DNA from: Salinibacter sp. 10B
GTDB lineage: Bacteria > Bacteroidota > Rhodothermia > Rhodothermales > Salinibacteraceae
Assembly (NCBI RefSeq): GCF_002954405.1
Contig: NZ_MQWC01000004.1
Coordinates: 2,531,909 to 2,595,908, forward strand
Direction: 5' to 3'
DNA: 64,000 nt
In this document: one piece after another, positions 37,796-47,101 of the stretch
Numbering within the stretch: position 1 is the first letter of the stretch
How the letters are laid out: every line of letters starts with the position of its first letter
Translations under genes and position numbers: made by a program
The notes under the pieces: generated by a model
What the model saw: only the letters and a program-made list of their open reading frames with translations
The model's database searches: none
What the model was told of the DNA's origin: nothing

Positions 37796-38221
37796 TTTTC
37801 GTTTTGCACCGTTGCTCTATGCAGAACAAGGACGCCGGTTCCGGACAGGTTGGCTCCCTCCGGTGGGTGGTGAGGAGAGAAGAGAAGGGAGAGGGGCGAT
37901 AGGCCGTGACGTCCCCGAGGTTGAGTGTAGATCCCTTCTTCCGTTGTGTTCTTCTATGACGAGCCCCCGAGTGGAACCCACTCCATTGGTACGGTCAGCG
38001 CTCCCTCGCCTCTCGCTTTCTCCTTTCGCCCATCGAAGCGGGGAACCGCTGACAGCATCAAGGAACGGGGCCTCCGCACATCCAAAGCATCCATGCTTCC
38101 ACGCGCACCGTGCCAAATTGACGCTGTCTTTGCAGAGGGGGCGCAAAACGCAAAACATCGGCCCGAGGCCGTCGTTAGACCCCGTTGCGTACACTGAACG
38201 ACACCAATCCGTACCGCTGCT
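37796..38221. other. Intergenic region tRNA-Gly / rpmH
   Basis: 426 bp, divergent, so it contains promoters for the tRNAs and for rpmH. A G/A-rich stretch at about 37868-37905 shows 7-bp periodicity (GAGGAGA GAAGAGA ... GGGGCGA) like the arms of the intergenic repeats. No DnaA boxes are seen here, although the rpmH upstream region is a usual oriC location in other bacteria. Confidence 0.35.
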
Positions 38222-38386
38222 ATGCCGAAGCGCACCTACCAGCCCAGCGACAAGAAGCGCAAAAAGAAGCACGGCTTCCTTGAGCGCATGAAGACGAAGG
38301 AAGGCCGTGAGATCATCAAGCGGCGCCGCAAGAAGGGCCGTGACAAGCTCTCCGTGAGCGACGAAGACTCCGGTAAGCCTGTGTAA
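38222..38386 (+). CDS. rpmH: 50S ribosomal protein L34
   Basis: 54 residues, [19 protein letters not shown]..., with [29 protein letters not shown], the typical L34 core. A short acidic tail (DEDSGKPV) extends it beyond the common 44-46 residues. rnpA follows 107 bp later, the conserved order near many bacterial origins. Confidence 0.97.
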   Translation: MPKRTYQPSDKKRKKKHGFLERMKTKEGREIIKRRRKKGRDKLSVSDEDSGKPV

Positions 38387-38493
38387 GCTTAGGAGAGAAC
38401 GGGGACATGGGCGCGTGGGAGCAGTGAGGTTTTGCCTTTCCCAGATCGTTAGGCCGAGCCTCCGCTGGCACGGGTCTACCCACCCAAATCCTT

Positions 38494-38946
38494 GTGTCTG
38501 ACCGACCTGATCAGGACGATTCGGAACGGCGATATACCTTTCCGAGGTCGCACCGGCTGAAGCGACGGCGGCTCATCCGTTCGCTCTTCGACCGGAGCCG
38601 CGACGATGTGGACACGGTGGCCGTCGGCTGCGTCCGTCTTCTCTACCGCGTCGTGGACCGCGAGGCCATCGGCCACGACGTGCCTCTCCAGGTCGGGTTT
38701 GCGCCGGGACGCCGCGTCGACAGCGGCGTTGAGCGCAACCGCGTCCGGCGTTTATTGCGAGAGGTCTACCGGGTGCATCAGCACACCCTGGTAGACCTTT
38801 TCCTACGTCGGTCTGAGGCCCTCATCGTCATGATTCTTTTCCGCGGCGCGCCCGCACAGGCCGACGAGTGCATCGAACAGGACCTCCCGAGAGCGATGCA
38901 GCAGGTCGCGTCCCGCTTTGAGCCCATTCCAGAAGAGGGTTCTTGA
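38494..38946 (+). CDS. rnpA: Ribonuclease P protein component
   Basis: 150 residues from a GTG start. Conserved: the N-terminal FPRSHRLKRRR, and the RNR motif VDSGVERNRVRRLLREVYR that contacts the P RNA. It assists RNase P RNA in tRNA 5' maturation. The usual yidD gene is not found between it and yidC; the 256-bp gap carries no recognisable gene. Confidence 0.95.
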   Translation: MSDRPDQDDSERRYTFPRSHRLKRRRLIRSLFDRSRDDVDTVAVGCVRLLYRVVDREAIGHDVPLQVGFAPGRRVDSGVERNRVRRLLREVYRVHQHTLVDLFLRRSEALIVMILFRGAPAQADECIEQDLPRAMQQVASRFEPIPEEGS

Positions 38947-39202
38947 AACGCGCTCTTCGCCTCTCACCCCTCCCGCTTCTTCTTTGGGGGCCGCTCCGTC
39001 CGTTCAGAGCGTAACCGGTCCCGTCGCCAGTCAGTCCCCGCTCGACTGGTTTCTATTCAATTCCCACCTCTTTTTAAAATGCGCGGGGGCACGTTGACGG
39101 GGGCCGTGCGTATTGCCCCGTTGAGCCTGCCTCTATCGGACGACCATACCGGTCGTCGTTCGCAGCGGGTGTTCGACTGCATTCACCAATCCCCTTGCCC
39201 CC

Positions 39203-41161
39203 GTGGCTTCTCCCCTTCGCAACCAACCGGCGCCGGAAGATCAGCGCAACGTCATCATCGCGACCGTCCTGGTAGCGGTGATCATGTTTGGGTACATGTT
39301 CTTCTTCAGTCCGCAGCCCCAGCTCCAGCAGGCATCGGGGCCGGCGGACACGTCTCAGCAGACGGCCGCTGCGCCGGACACGCAAGAGACGCCAACCGAT
39401 ACAGGACAAACGGCCACGGCGGAGACGCAGCCGTCGGCCGCGACGACGGAGTCGACCCCGCCGGAGGCGCCGGCTGCGGATTCGATTACGGCTGGAGCGT
39501 TGCAGGGAACGGCCCGGCGCATCGTCGTCGAGACGGACCTCTACACGGCGGTCCTCAACACTAAGGGTGGTACGCTCCACCGCTTTACCCTCAAGGAGTA
39601 CGACCAGTTCAATCAGGTCGACCCCGTTCAGATTGTGGACACCACGGCAGGCGGGACGCTCTCCCTGTCCTTCCGCACGCCGACGGGCAAAAAGGTCGAC
39701 ACCCGCTCCCTCTACTTTTCTGCCGATACCGATGCGGACACGATGCGCGTGCAGGACGAGCCGGTGTCGGTCACCTTCGAGGCCGCGCTGGGGGAGGGCA
39801 CCCTCCGTCAGACCTACACGTTTCATCCGGACGATTACGACCTCGGTCTTGCCGTTCAGCAGGAGAACCCGGCGAGCTTCGTGACGGACGAGGGCTACGA
39901 CCTGACGTGGCACGGCGGCATGCCGTACTCGGAGGGCGGGGAGGAGGACGAGCTGCAGTACACGGGTCTCTTTGCCTACAGCGGCGAGACGCTCGAAAGC
40001 GTCACCCTATCGGACGGGGACCACGGCGAGACGCGGCTGAGTGGGGCTGTCTCGTGGATGGCCGTCAAGAACAAGTACTTCACCGCTGCCCTGATGCCCG
40101 ACAGTCCGGACGCGGTGAAAGGGGCGACCCTCATCGGCGACAAGGTCGGGCGGGCCACCAGTGCCGCGGACTTCAAGGAGCTTACGGGGCATTTCCGCAT
40201 GCCGCGTCCGCAGGGCGAGTCGCACGTGGACCAGTTTCACCTCTACGCCGGCCCGATCGACTACTACAACCTGGCCGACTACGAGCGGGAGCTCTACGCG
40301 ATGGTCGATTATGGGTGGGATTGGTTCGAGTGGATGACCAAGCCACTGGCGAAGTGGATCTACATCCCGATGCTCACCTACCTCGGAGGGGGGCTTCCGG
40401 AGGCCACGATTTCATCGTGGGGATTGCCGGGCTGGTTTGGGCAGGGCCTCCCATACGGCATTGTCGTCATCCTGATGGCCGTCCTCATCAAGACGGTGGT
40501 CTATCCGCTCACCAAGTCGTCCTACCGCAGCATGGCGCAGATGCGGGAGCTGCAGCCGAAGATGGAGGAGCTGCGGGACAAGTACGACGACGATCCGCAG
40601 AAGCAGCAGGAGGAGATGATGAAGCTCTACCGCGAGACGGGCGTGAACCCGCTCGGGGGCTGTCTGCCGATGTTCTTGCAGTACCCGATTCTGATTTCGC
40701 TCTACCAGTTTATTCCGAAGTCCATCCAGCTGCGGCAGAAGAGCTTCCTCTGGGCAACCGACCTGTCGGCGCCGGACAAGATTCTGCAGCTGCCTTTTGA
40801 AATTCCGTTCTATGGCGACTACGTAGCGGGCTTCACGCTGCTGATGGGCCTCGCCATGATCGTCACGATGCGCGTGCAGTCCACGCCCAGCAGTGGCGGG
40901 CAGGCCAAGATGTTCATGTATGCGATGCCGGCGGTCATCTTCTTCATCTTCAACCGGTTCGCGTCGGCCCTAAGCCTGTACTACCTCTTCTACAACATCA
41001 TGACGGCGGCGCAGCAGAAGTGGATCAACATGCAGCTGGAGAAGGAAAAAGACGAGGATGGCAATCTCACGAACGGGAGGAGTTCGGGAGAGGAGGCCGA
41101 AAAGGGCTTCTTTGGAAAGCTCATGGAGCGGGCGCGGGAGGCGCAGGAGGAGCAGCGATAG
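39203..41161 (+). CDS. yidC: Membrane protein insertase YidC
   Basis: 652 residues from a GTG start. N-terminal helix at about 17-35 (NVIIATVLVAVIMFGYMFFF), a Pro/Thr/Ala-rich linker, then the large periplasmic beta domain (about 95-380) and the Oxa1-type core from about 420 (GIVVILMAVLIKTVVYPLT, MGLAMIVTM, MPAVIFFIFNRFASALSLYYLFYN). The conserved Arg of the hydrophilic groove is in SSYRSMAQMRELQP. Full Gram-negative architecture. It inserts inner-membrane proteins with or without SecYEG. Confidence 0.96.
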   Translation: MASPLRNQPAPEDQRNVIIATVLVAVIMFGYMFFFSPQPQLQQASGPADTSQQTAAAPDTQETPTDTGQTATAETQPSAATTESTPPEAPAADSITAGALQGTARRIVVETDLYTAVLNTKGGTLHRFTLKEYDQFNQVDPVQIVDTTAGGTLSLSFRTPTGKKVDTRSLYFSADTDADTMRVQDEPVSVTFEAALGEGTLRQTYTFHPDDYDLGLAVQQENPASFVTDEGYDLTWHGGMPYSEGGEEDELQYTGLFAYSGETLESVTLSDGDHGETRLSGAVSWMAVKNKYFTAALMPDSPDAVKGATLIGDKVGRATSAADFKELTGHFRMPRPQGESHVDQFHLYAGPIDYYNLADYERELYAMVDYGWDWFEWMTKPLAKWIYIPMLTYLGGGLPEATISSWGLPGWFGQGLPYGIVVILMAVLIKTVVYPLTKSSYRSMAQMRELQPKMEELRDKYDDDPQKQQEEMMKLYRETGVNPLGGCLPMFLQYPILISLYQFIPKSIQLRQKSFLWATDLSAPDKILQLPFEIPFYGDYVAGFTLLMGLAMIVTMRVQSTPSSGGQAKMFMYAMPAVIFFIFNRFASALSLYYLFYNIMTAAQQKWINMQLEKEKDEDGNLTNGRSSGEEAEKGFFGKLMERAREAQEEQR

Positions 41162-41162
41162 C

Positions 41163-41358
41163 GTTGAAAGTCGAACGGTTGGAAAGTTGGAAGCTCGGAG
41201 GTCATTCAATGCACGTGTGAGGACATCCGGATACTAAGGGGGTCGCTACCCGCGGTAAACCCTCAACGCTGTTGGAGACGCATTCCTCGTCCGAGGTCTG
41301 TTCTCATCATTCGGAGTCGAAGACGACCACCGAACGTTCAACCTGCAACTTCCCACCC
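41163..41358. repeat. Heptad-built inverted repeat E
   Basis: The left arm (41163-41201) runs GTTGAAA GTCGAAC, then GTTGGAA twice and GCTCGGA, with single-base slips. The right arm (41326-41358) in reverse complement contains GGAAGTT GCAGGTT GAACGTT CGGTGGT. Period 7 (occasionally 8). It occupies the yidC-mnmE junction. Confidence 0.6.
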
Positions 41359-41367
41359 TTTACCTCC

Positions 41368-42747
41368 ATGGACGACACGATCGCGGCCATTGCCACAGCG
41401 CGGGGACGAGCGGCCCTCGCCATCGTGCGCACCTCCGGCCCCGACGCCATCTCCGTCGTGGATGACTGCTTCCAGGGGGGCGACCTGACGGAGGCGGAGA
41501 GTCACACGGCGCACGTCGGCTTTCTGGTCGACGCGGACGGGAACGATGTGGATCAGGTGGTGGCTACCGTTTTCCGGGCGCCCAATTCCGCGACGGGCGA
41601 GCATGTGGTCGAGGTGTCCTGCCACGGCGGCGATCTGGCCCCGCAGATGGTGTTGGAGAGTCTGCTCGATCACGGCGCCCGCATGGCCGAGCCCGGCGAG
41701 TTTACGGAGCGAGCCTTCCTGAACGGCAAGATGGACCTGACGCAGGCCGAGGCGGTGGCCGACCTCATCCACGCCAGTTCCACGAAGGCACACCAGGCCT
41801 CCCTCACCCACCTCAAGGGCCGATACTCCGACCTGCTGGAGGACCTGCGCGAGGAGTTGCTGAATCTCTGCTCGCTCGTGGAACTGGAGATCGACTTTTC
41901 AGACGAGGACGTGGAGTTTGCCGATCGAGAGCGGCTGGAGGAGCTGCTGGATGAGACGGAGGAGATTCTGGGGGACCTGCTCGACACCTATCCCACCGGC
42001 GAAAAGCTGAAAGACGGCGTGCGCGTCGTCATCGGCGGGCGGCCCAACGCGGGCAAGTCCACCCTGCTGAACGCGCTGGTGGGCCACGACCGGGCCATCG
42101 TGAGCGAGACGCCCGGCACCACGCGGGACGAGATTGAGGCGGAGGCGGAGATCGAAGGCGTGCTCTTCCGTTTCGTGGACACCGCGGGCCTCCGCGACAC
42201 CGCCGACGAGATTGAGGCCGAGGGCGTGCGCCGCGCCACCGAGTCCATCGAGGCGGCCGACGTGCTTCTCTACCTCTACGACCTCACGGTGGGCCTCGAC
42301 TCCGAGGAAATCGACTTTCTGGGCGATCTGTCTGATGACGACACGGGAGTTCGGCCCTTTCTCATCGGCAACAAGGCCGACGAAGCCCCCGATTTGCCGG
42401 TGGCCGACCTCGACGACCTCTCGGCGCTCAAGCTCTCGGCCCTCGACGCCCGCGACGATGCCGACATGCTACAGCCCCTCCTCGACCGTCTCACCGACAC
42501 GGTCGCCGAGCACCTGAGCCGCGCGGAATCTTCCCCCGTCGTCATGAACCAGCGCCACCGACAGCACCTCCAGGACGCCCTCGACGCCGTCCAGCAGGCC
42601 CGCGAGGCGCTCGACAGGGGCGTGTCCGGTGACATGCTCACGCTCGACCTCCGCGCCGCCCTTCAGGAACTGGGCGCCATCACCGGCGAGATCACGAACG
42701 AGGACGTGCTCAACCAGATCTTCTCCCGGTTCTGCATCGGGAAATGA
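41368..42747 (+). CDS. mnmE: tRNA modification GTPase MnmE
   Basis: 459 residues from ATG 41368, which gives DDTIAAIATARGRAALAIVRTSGPDA, the standard N-terminus. Order: N-terminal folate-binding domain, helical domain interrupted by the G domain (GRPNAGKSTLLNAL, DTAGLRDTADEIE, NKAD) and the C-terminal FCIGK, whose Cys is required for activity. With MnmG it makes the carboxymethylaminomethyl/5-methylaminomethyl modification at U34 of certain tRNAs. Confidence 0.97.
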   Translation: MDDTIAAIATARGRAALAIVRTSGPDAISVVDDCFQGGDLTEAESHTAHVGFLVDADGNDVDQVVATVFRAPNSATGEHVVEVSCHGGDLAPQMVLESLLDHGARMAEPGEFTERAFLNGKMDLTQAEAVADLIHASSTKAHQASLTHLKGRYSDLLEDLREELLNLCSLVELEIDFSDEDVEFADRERLEELLDETEEILGDLLDTYPTGEKLKDGVRVVIGGRPNAGKSTLLNALVGHDRAIVSETPGTTRDEIEAEAEIEGVLFRFVDTAGLRDTADEIEAEGVRRATESIEAADVLLYLYDLTVGLDSEEIDFLGDLSDDDTGVRPFLIGNKADEAPDLPVADLDDLSALKLSALDARDDADMLQPLLDRLTDTVAEHLSRAESSPVVMNQRHRQHLQDALDAVQQAREALDRGVSGDMLTLDLRAALQELGAITGEITNEDVLNQIFSRFCIGK

Positions 42748-42997
42748 GCGTGGGCGAAAGGGTGCATGGGAGAATGAGGGAGAGGGAACGCGTGACACGT
42801 CTGGATGAGTCCCGTCCTTTCCACCCCAGATTGATCTGTAACGTGCTGTTATGAAAGAGGATTGGAGAATGACTTGATGAAGTCTTTGTGTTATCGGCGT
42901 TAGGGTCGGGAGGAGATCCGTGTCTTGTGGATGAAGTCCTGGTCTTCAGCTTCACCACAGCTTATCGGCATCGCCTCTCTGTCAGTCTCGCCCGATC

Positions 42998-43939
42998 ATG
43001 ATCAACGTCCTCTCGATCGACGGCGGCGGCATTCGCGGCTTCATCCCTGCGCTCGTTCTTCAGCATATCGAAATCGAAACCGGCCGGCCCACTGCCGAGC
43101 ATTTCGACCTTATCGCCGGTACGTCCACCGGCGGCATCCTTGCGCTCGGTCTTACCCTTCCGCAGAACGGTACGGCGAGTGATCCACGGTACAGCGCCGA
43201 AGAACTGGCGGCTCTCTACCGGGATCGAGGAGAAGACATCTTTCACCAGCCGCGCTGGCGACAGGTGGCCTCTGTGGTCAATCTGTTCGACGAGAAGTAC
43301 GACCACTCCGGTCTTGAGGGCGTCCTGGACGAGTATTTCGGCGATCAGCCGGTGGGCGACGGCCTGACGGACGTGATGGTGAGCAGCTACGACATTCAGG
43401 CCCGCGAGCCCTACTTCTTCATGAGCTGGCGGGAGCCGGACCAGACGGTGCCGATGCGCCGGGCGGCCCGGGCGACCTCCGCTGCGCCCACCTATTTCGA
43501 GCCCGCAAAAGTGGCGGTGGGGGATCAGCAGCGCGTGCTCGTGGACGGCGGCGTGTTCGTAAATAATCCTGCGGTATCGGCGTACGCGGAGGCCGAACGG
43601 CGGTATCCCGACGAGCCGATCCGGCTGGTCTCCATCGGGACGGGCAGCGCCACTGAGCCCATCGGCTACGACGAGTCGCAGGAGTGGGGCAAGCTGGGAT
43701 GGGCCGTCGAGACGATCGATATTGTGTTCGACGGCGTGTCCGACGCGGCCGACTATCAGCTCCGCCACGTGCTCGGCGATCGGTTCGACCGCTTTCAGGT
43801 GCCGCTGGAGTCGGCCAGCGATGCCATGGACGACGCCTCGATCGAAAATCTGGAGGCACTCGCGCAGGACGCCGAGCGCATGATGGCGACCCAGGCCGAT
43901 GCGCTAGAGGCACTCTGTAATCGGCTGGATGAGGCGTAG
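42998..43939 (+). CDS. Patatin-like phospholipase
   Basis: 313 residues. Oxyanion motif GGGIRG at about 9-14, nucleophile elbow GTSTGG with Ser43, and catalytic Asp183 in DGGVFVNNP: a complete Ser/Asp dyad. No signal peptide, so cytoplasmic. The N-terminus VLSIDGGGIRGFIPALVL resembles bacterial patatins such as CapV, a CBASS effector. No cyclase or other CBASS gene is adjacent, so a housekeeping lipid hydrolase is the simpler reading. The following gene is an acyl-ACP thioesterase, also lipid-related. Confidence 0.92.
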   Translation: MINVLSIDGGGIRGFIPALVLQHIEIETGRPTAEHFDLIAGTSTGGILALGLTLPQNGTASDPRYSAEELAALYRDRGEDIFHQPRWRQVASVVNLFDEKYDHSGLEGVLDEYFGDQPVGDGLTDVMVSSYDIQAREPYFFMSWREPDQTVPMRRAARATSAAPTYFEPAKVAVGDQQRVLVDGGVFVNNPAVSAYAEAERRYPDEPIRLVSIGTGSATEPIGYDESQEWGKLGWAVETIDIVFDGVSDAADYQLRHVLGDRFDRFQVPLESASDAMDDASIENLEALAQDAERMMATQADALEALCNRLDEA

Positions 43940-44070
43940 TTATCGGGGTGGATGCCGGGCGCCGTTGGACTCCAACGACGCTACGGAAGAGAGCTGAGGT
44001 CGAAAAACAGGGTCGCGAGATTCCCGTTGGGGCTACCGTCGCCTCTATTTTGTTCTTTGTCTCCCCGCGC

Positions 44071-44841
44071 ATGAAGGCTCGCCCCTGGATCGAATCTCGC
44101 GTCGTCCGTGCCTCGGATGTAACCCCTAATGGCACTGCGTCCGTCCTCGCCCTTGCCACGTTTTTTCAGGAGGCCGCCGGGCGCCATGCCGCCGCGCTCG
44201 GCGTTTCGATGCAAGACCTGCTGGCCGACGGCAAGGCGTGGGTCTTGGCCCGGCTTCGGATGGAGGTGGATCGGTTGCCGGCGTGGGAAGAAGAGATCAC
44301 CATCGAGACGTGGCCGTCGGGCCTCGACCGGCTCTACGCCACGCGGGAGTTTGTTTTCCGGGACCAGGACGACCGTGAATTGGCTCGGGGCACCAGCGCC
44401 TGGCTCGTGATCGACACCGAGCGGCGGCGTCCACTGCGTCCCCCGTCGGTCCTGTACGACATCGAGGTGCCCGATCGGCCTGCGCCGCTGGGACAGGAAG
44501 AGGTTGACTTTGCAGCTCTATCCACCGTGGACCGGGAGCAGACCTTTTCCGTGCGCTACCACGACCTCGACCTCAACCGGCACGTCAACAACGTCCGCTA
44601 CCTGGAGTGGGCACTAGAGACCCTGTCCCCAGAGATTCTGGAGGAGCGTCGCTGTGTAGGGATTGCGCTCCAGTTTGAGGCCGAGACGACCCTCGGCGAT
44701 TCCGTGCGGGCGACCGCGGAGGAGCAGCAGGAAGGGGACAGCCTACGGGTACGTCACCGCCTGTCCCATGCTACGTCGGATCGGACCCTTGCACGTGCCG
44801 TGACGAGGTGGACTTCCATTTCAGAAGACGAGTCCAGATAA
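44071..44841 (+). CDS. Acyl-ACP thioesterase (FatA/FatB family)
   Basis: 256 residues from ATG 44071; upstream in-frame codons are not needed. A double hot-dog fold is expected, with the catalytic signature YHDLDLNRHVNNVRYLEW in the second half and WVLARLRMEVDRLPAWEEEI in the first. It releases fatty acids from acyl-ACP. It lies 131 bp after the patatin gene in the same direction. Confidence 0.92.
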   Translation: MKARPWIESRVVRASDVTPNGTASVLALATFFQEAAGRHAAALGVSMQDLLADGKAWVLARLRMEVDRLPAWEEEITIETWPSGLDRLYATREFVFRDQDDRELARGTSAWLVIDTERRRPLRPPSVLYDIEVPDRPAPLGQEEVDFAALSTVDREQTFSVRYHDLDLNRHVNNVRYLEWALETLSPEILEERRCVGIALQFEAETTLGDSVRATAEEQQEGDSLRVRHRLSHATSDRTLARAVTRWTSISEDESR

Positions 44842-44920
44842 GGGCAATCACACCACATCATTTTTCTCCATTTCTCTTCAGACGCTGTGTTCAACGTGCA
44901 GACAAATCGGAATCTCTGCC

Positions 44921-45670
44921 ATGGCAACAGGCGCATCGAGGGACATATGGGATTGGATCGACCTTGCGATTCGCATTTCGGCGGGCATTGCAATCCCGCT
45001 TCTCCTTTTCGTTTTCGGTCGAGAGCTTCGATTGGATCGGCAGGAAGCGCAAAACGCAGATCGCATCCGGCGCTCCATTGAGCATCTGGCGAGTCCAAAC
45101 TGGCGGGAGCGCTTGATGGGCGTGCAAGTCATGTGGCATTATTGCAGGCATCGAGAGCATTACCCGCTTCCTCTGGTTGCGGTGTTGGCGAGTACAATCG
45201 AGACGGACTCTAGCATCAGAGTGCGCCGGGCAGCCGGGCGCCTCTTTAGTGAGATTAAGTCTGAGCCCTCGGCCAATCGATCGGCTCCCTCAACGGCTAC
45301 ATGCAAAGCCGATCTTCCAGAGCGTCCCTTTCCCAAGATTAGGAAGATCCGCGAGCAGCTCCGCGTGTACATTCACATTCAGGAGGAGGCGCAGGAGGCC
45401 ACCGCGTCTGCGTTTAAGCGCTCAATTGATGGCGACACGATTGGCACCCATGTCGTAGATGTCGTCAGCATTGAGAAGTTGGACCGGGGACCGTCCTCCA
45501 CCCAGCTTCGATTCTTCAATGCCCAACAGCGAACGCTCGTCGATAGTCTCCTTGCCCACACGAGTCGGCTCCCCGCATTTTCCTCTCGCATCGACGTAAA
45601 AAATCTCAGCGATGAATACGGTCGGATTACCGACCACTTCGAGCTTTGGATAGCCCCTCAATCTCAGTAG
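44921..45670 (+). CDS. Membrane-anchored protein with a LytR-C-like C-terminal domain, unknown
   Basis: 249 residues. One membrane helix (about 17-33, IRISAGIAIPLLLFVFG) near the N-terminus, then a helical region (about 35-110) with HEAT-like pattern LASPNWRERLMGVQVMWHY and IRVRRAAGRLF. The C-terminal segment (VYIHIQEEAQEATASAFKRS ... GPSSTQLRFFNAQQ) resembles the LytR-C/SPOR-like fold, with its TxxRFF strand. The soluble part is probably cytoplasmic or periplasmic depending on topology. Function unknown. Confidence 0.65.
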   Translation: MATGASRDIWDWIDLAIRISAGIAIPLLLFVFGRELRLDRQEAQNADRIRRSIEHLASPNWRERLMGVQVMWHYCRHREHYPLPLVAVLASTIETDSSIRVRRAAGRLFSEIKSEPSANRSAPSTATCKADLPERPFPKIRKIREQLRVYIHIQEEAQEATASAFKRSIDGDTIGTHVVDVVSIEKLDRGPSSTQLRFFNAQQRTLVDSLLAHTSRLPAFSSRIDVKNLSDEYGRITDHFELWIAPQSQ

Positions 45671-45722
45671 AACGGGACGCATCGAGGATTCCTGCTGTTG
45701 CGTTTGCCTCCGTGAACGAAAA

Positions 45723-45750
45723 ACGCCCCGACCCCAGAGGGGCGGGGCGT
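45723..45750 (-). terminator. Intrinsic terminator of the NmrA gene
   Basis: ACGCCCCG-a-CCCC-agag-GGGG-c-GGGGCGT: a 12-bp stem with one A/C mismatch. On the minus strand it is followed by TTTTTCG, just beyond the stop at 45767. It also separates this gene from the convergent 44921-45670 gene. Confidence 0.85.
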
Positions 45751-45766
45751 CGGGTGGAAGGGAGGC

Positions 45767-46645
45767 TTACGTTCGTGCTGGGCGGTGCGCCCACGTCCTC
45801 GCGATGCTCTTGACGAACGAGCGGAATGAACGCGGCTCCTCTCCGAGAATCTGTCGGGTTTCCTTCTGCTGCGCCGTCGTGGCGATGAGGCCGCTCTCCT
45901 GGAAGCCGGCGTACATGATCCGGAAGTCGTATGCCATCCAGGCGGGGAGCATCGAGCGGCTTTGTGCCTCCCAGGTGTCGAGATCGTTGCCACCGTATGA
46001 CACGTCGCGGTCCAGGGCATCCCCGTAGATCCGAGCGCAGTCCGGACCGGTGAGCACGTCCGGGCCGGCCAGGGTGTATGTTTTGTTTTCGTGTCCACTC
46101 TGCGTGAGGGCATTCACGGCGGCCTTCGCGACGTCGCGGGTGTCTACGCGAGAGAGTCCGACATTGCCAATCGGCTGCGGGTAGAGGCCTTGCGACTCGA
46201 TCGCCCCCCGGAACCAGTGATCGTTTTGGTAAAAGTTGTTGGGGCGCAGAATCGTATACGTGAGATCCGACTGCTTGAGTGCGCTCTCAATCGTCATTTT
46301 GGCCGCAAAGTGCGGTGCGTTGGGGATCGTCTCTGCGTCCTGGACGGAGAGGTAGACCACGTGCTCGACGCCGACACGTTGTGCTTCGTTGAGGGCCGCG
46401 AGGCCCTGGTGCAGCTCACTCATGCTGACGGGGTTGAGGAGGAACAGCTTGTCGGTTCCCGCAAAAATGTCATCGTACGTGTTCGGGTCTTCGAGGTCGC
46501 CAAGGATGGCGGTCGCGCTCTTTGGCAATTTCTCGGCGTGCTCTTGCGAGCGGGTGAGGACACGGACGGTTTTGTTCTGCTCCAGCAGACCGGAGACGAC
46601 GTCTTTGCCGACGGTGCCGGTGCCACCGATGATGAGGTAGTTCAT
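45767..46645 (-). CDS. NmrA/atypical SDR family NAD(P)-binding protein
   Basis: 292 residues. A Rossmann GGTGTVG motif at residues 7-13, RVLTRS at about 28-33 (cofactor 2' phosphate recognition), and YLSVQDAET with TILRPNNFYQN in the NmrA-like core. The usual SDR Tyr-x3-Lys is not obvious, as in other NmrA proteins that sense NAD(P) or act on quinone-like substrates. Monocistronic, with its own terminator. Confidence 0.88.
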   Translation of the reverse strand: MNYLIIGGTGTVGKDVVSGLLEQNKTVRVLTRSQEHAEKLPKSATAILGDLEDPNTYDDIFAGTDKLFLLNPVSMSELHQGLAALNEAQRVGVEHVVYLSVQDAETIPNAPHFAAKMTIESALKQSDLTYTILRPNNFYQNDHWFRGAIESQGLYPQPIGNVGLSRVDTRDVAKAAVNALTQSGHENKTYTLAGPDVLTGPDCARIYGDALDRDVSYGGNDLDTWEAQSRSMLPAWMAYDFRIMYAGFQESGLIATTAQQKETRQILGEEPRSFRSFVKSIARTWAHRPART

Positions 46646-47101
46646 GGGCGTAAAGAATAAGGAGGAAGGATACTGGCGGCGAGAGTTTATCCTGATTCAC
46701 GGTGCACGTGGGGAGGAGATGGTCACGCGCGGGCAACAGGAACGTGCTCTCGGATTCAGACTGGAGGATACGATCCCTGGACGAGTGTGGAGAAGGGAAC
46801 CGCCTCGTGTGTTGGAACGCCAACGGCAATTCCCCCGATGTGCCACACAGGGCGATGGATTGCACCTGCCCATTTACTGCGCCGTCCCTACTCGACGCGC
46901 TCCTAAATAATCTGCGGTCCGTCGAGGACCGGCCGGTGGCGAGCGTGTCGTTGTGCAAGCCCGCCCCATGCTCAGAGGCCCGTGATTGTCTTCATTTCAG
47001 CTCCATGTGTTTTGACTTCGGTCGGAGGCCCGGGTATGATGAAAAACGGAAATCCGCTGTTCGGGCAGACCGAACTCCTCTTCTCCGATCAACAGTTTTC
47101 T
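46646..47101. other. Divergent intergenic region
   Basis: 456 bp between the NmrA gene and the zinc-ribbon membrane protein. No supported gene, repeat or terminator. It must contain promoters for both genes; none could be assigned with confidence. Confidence 0.3.

Noticed and set aside
37796-38221. oriC upstream of rpmH, as in many bacteria
   Set aside because: No TTATCCACA boxes or AT-rich unwinding element are visible in this gap.
38947-39202. yidD between rnpA and yidC
   Set aside because: No frame in the gap shows the YidD Cys/Pro motif or a plausible length.
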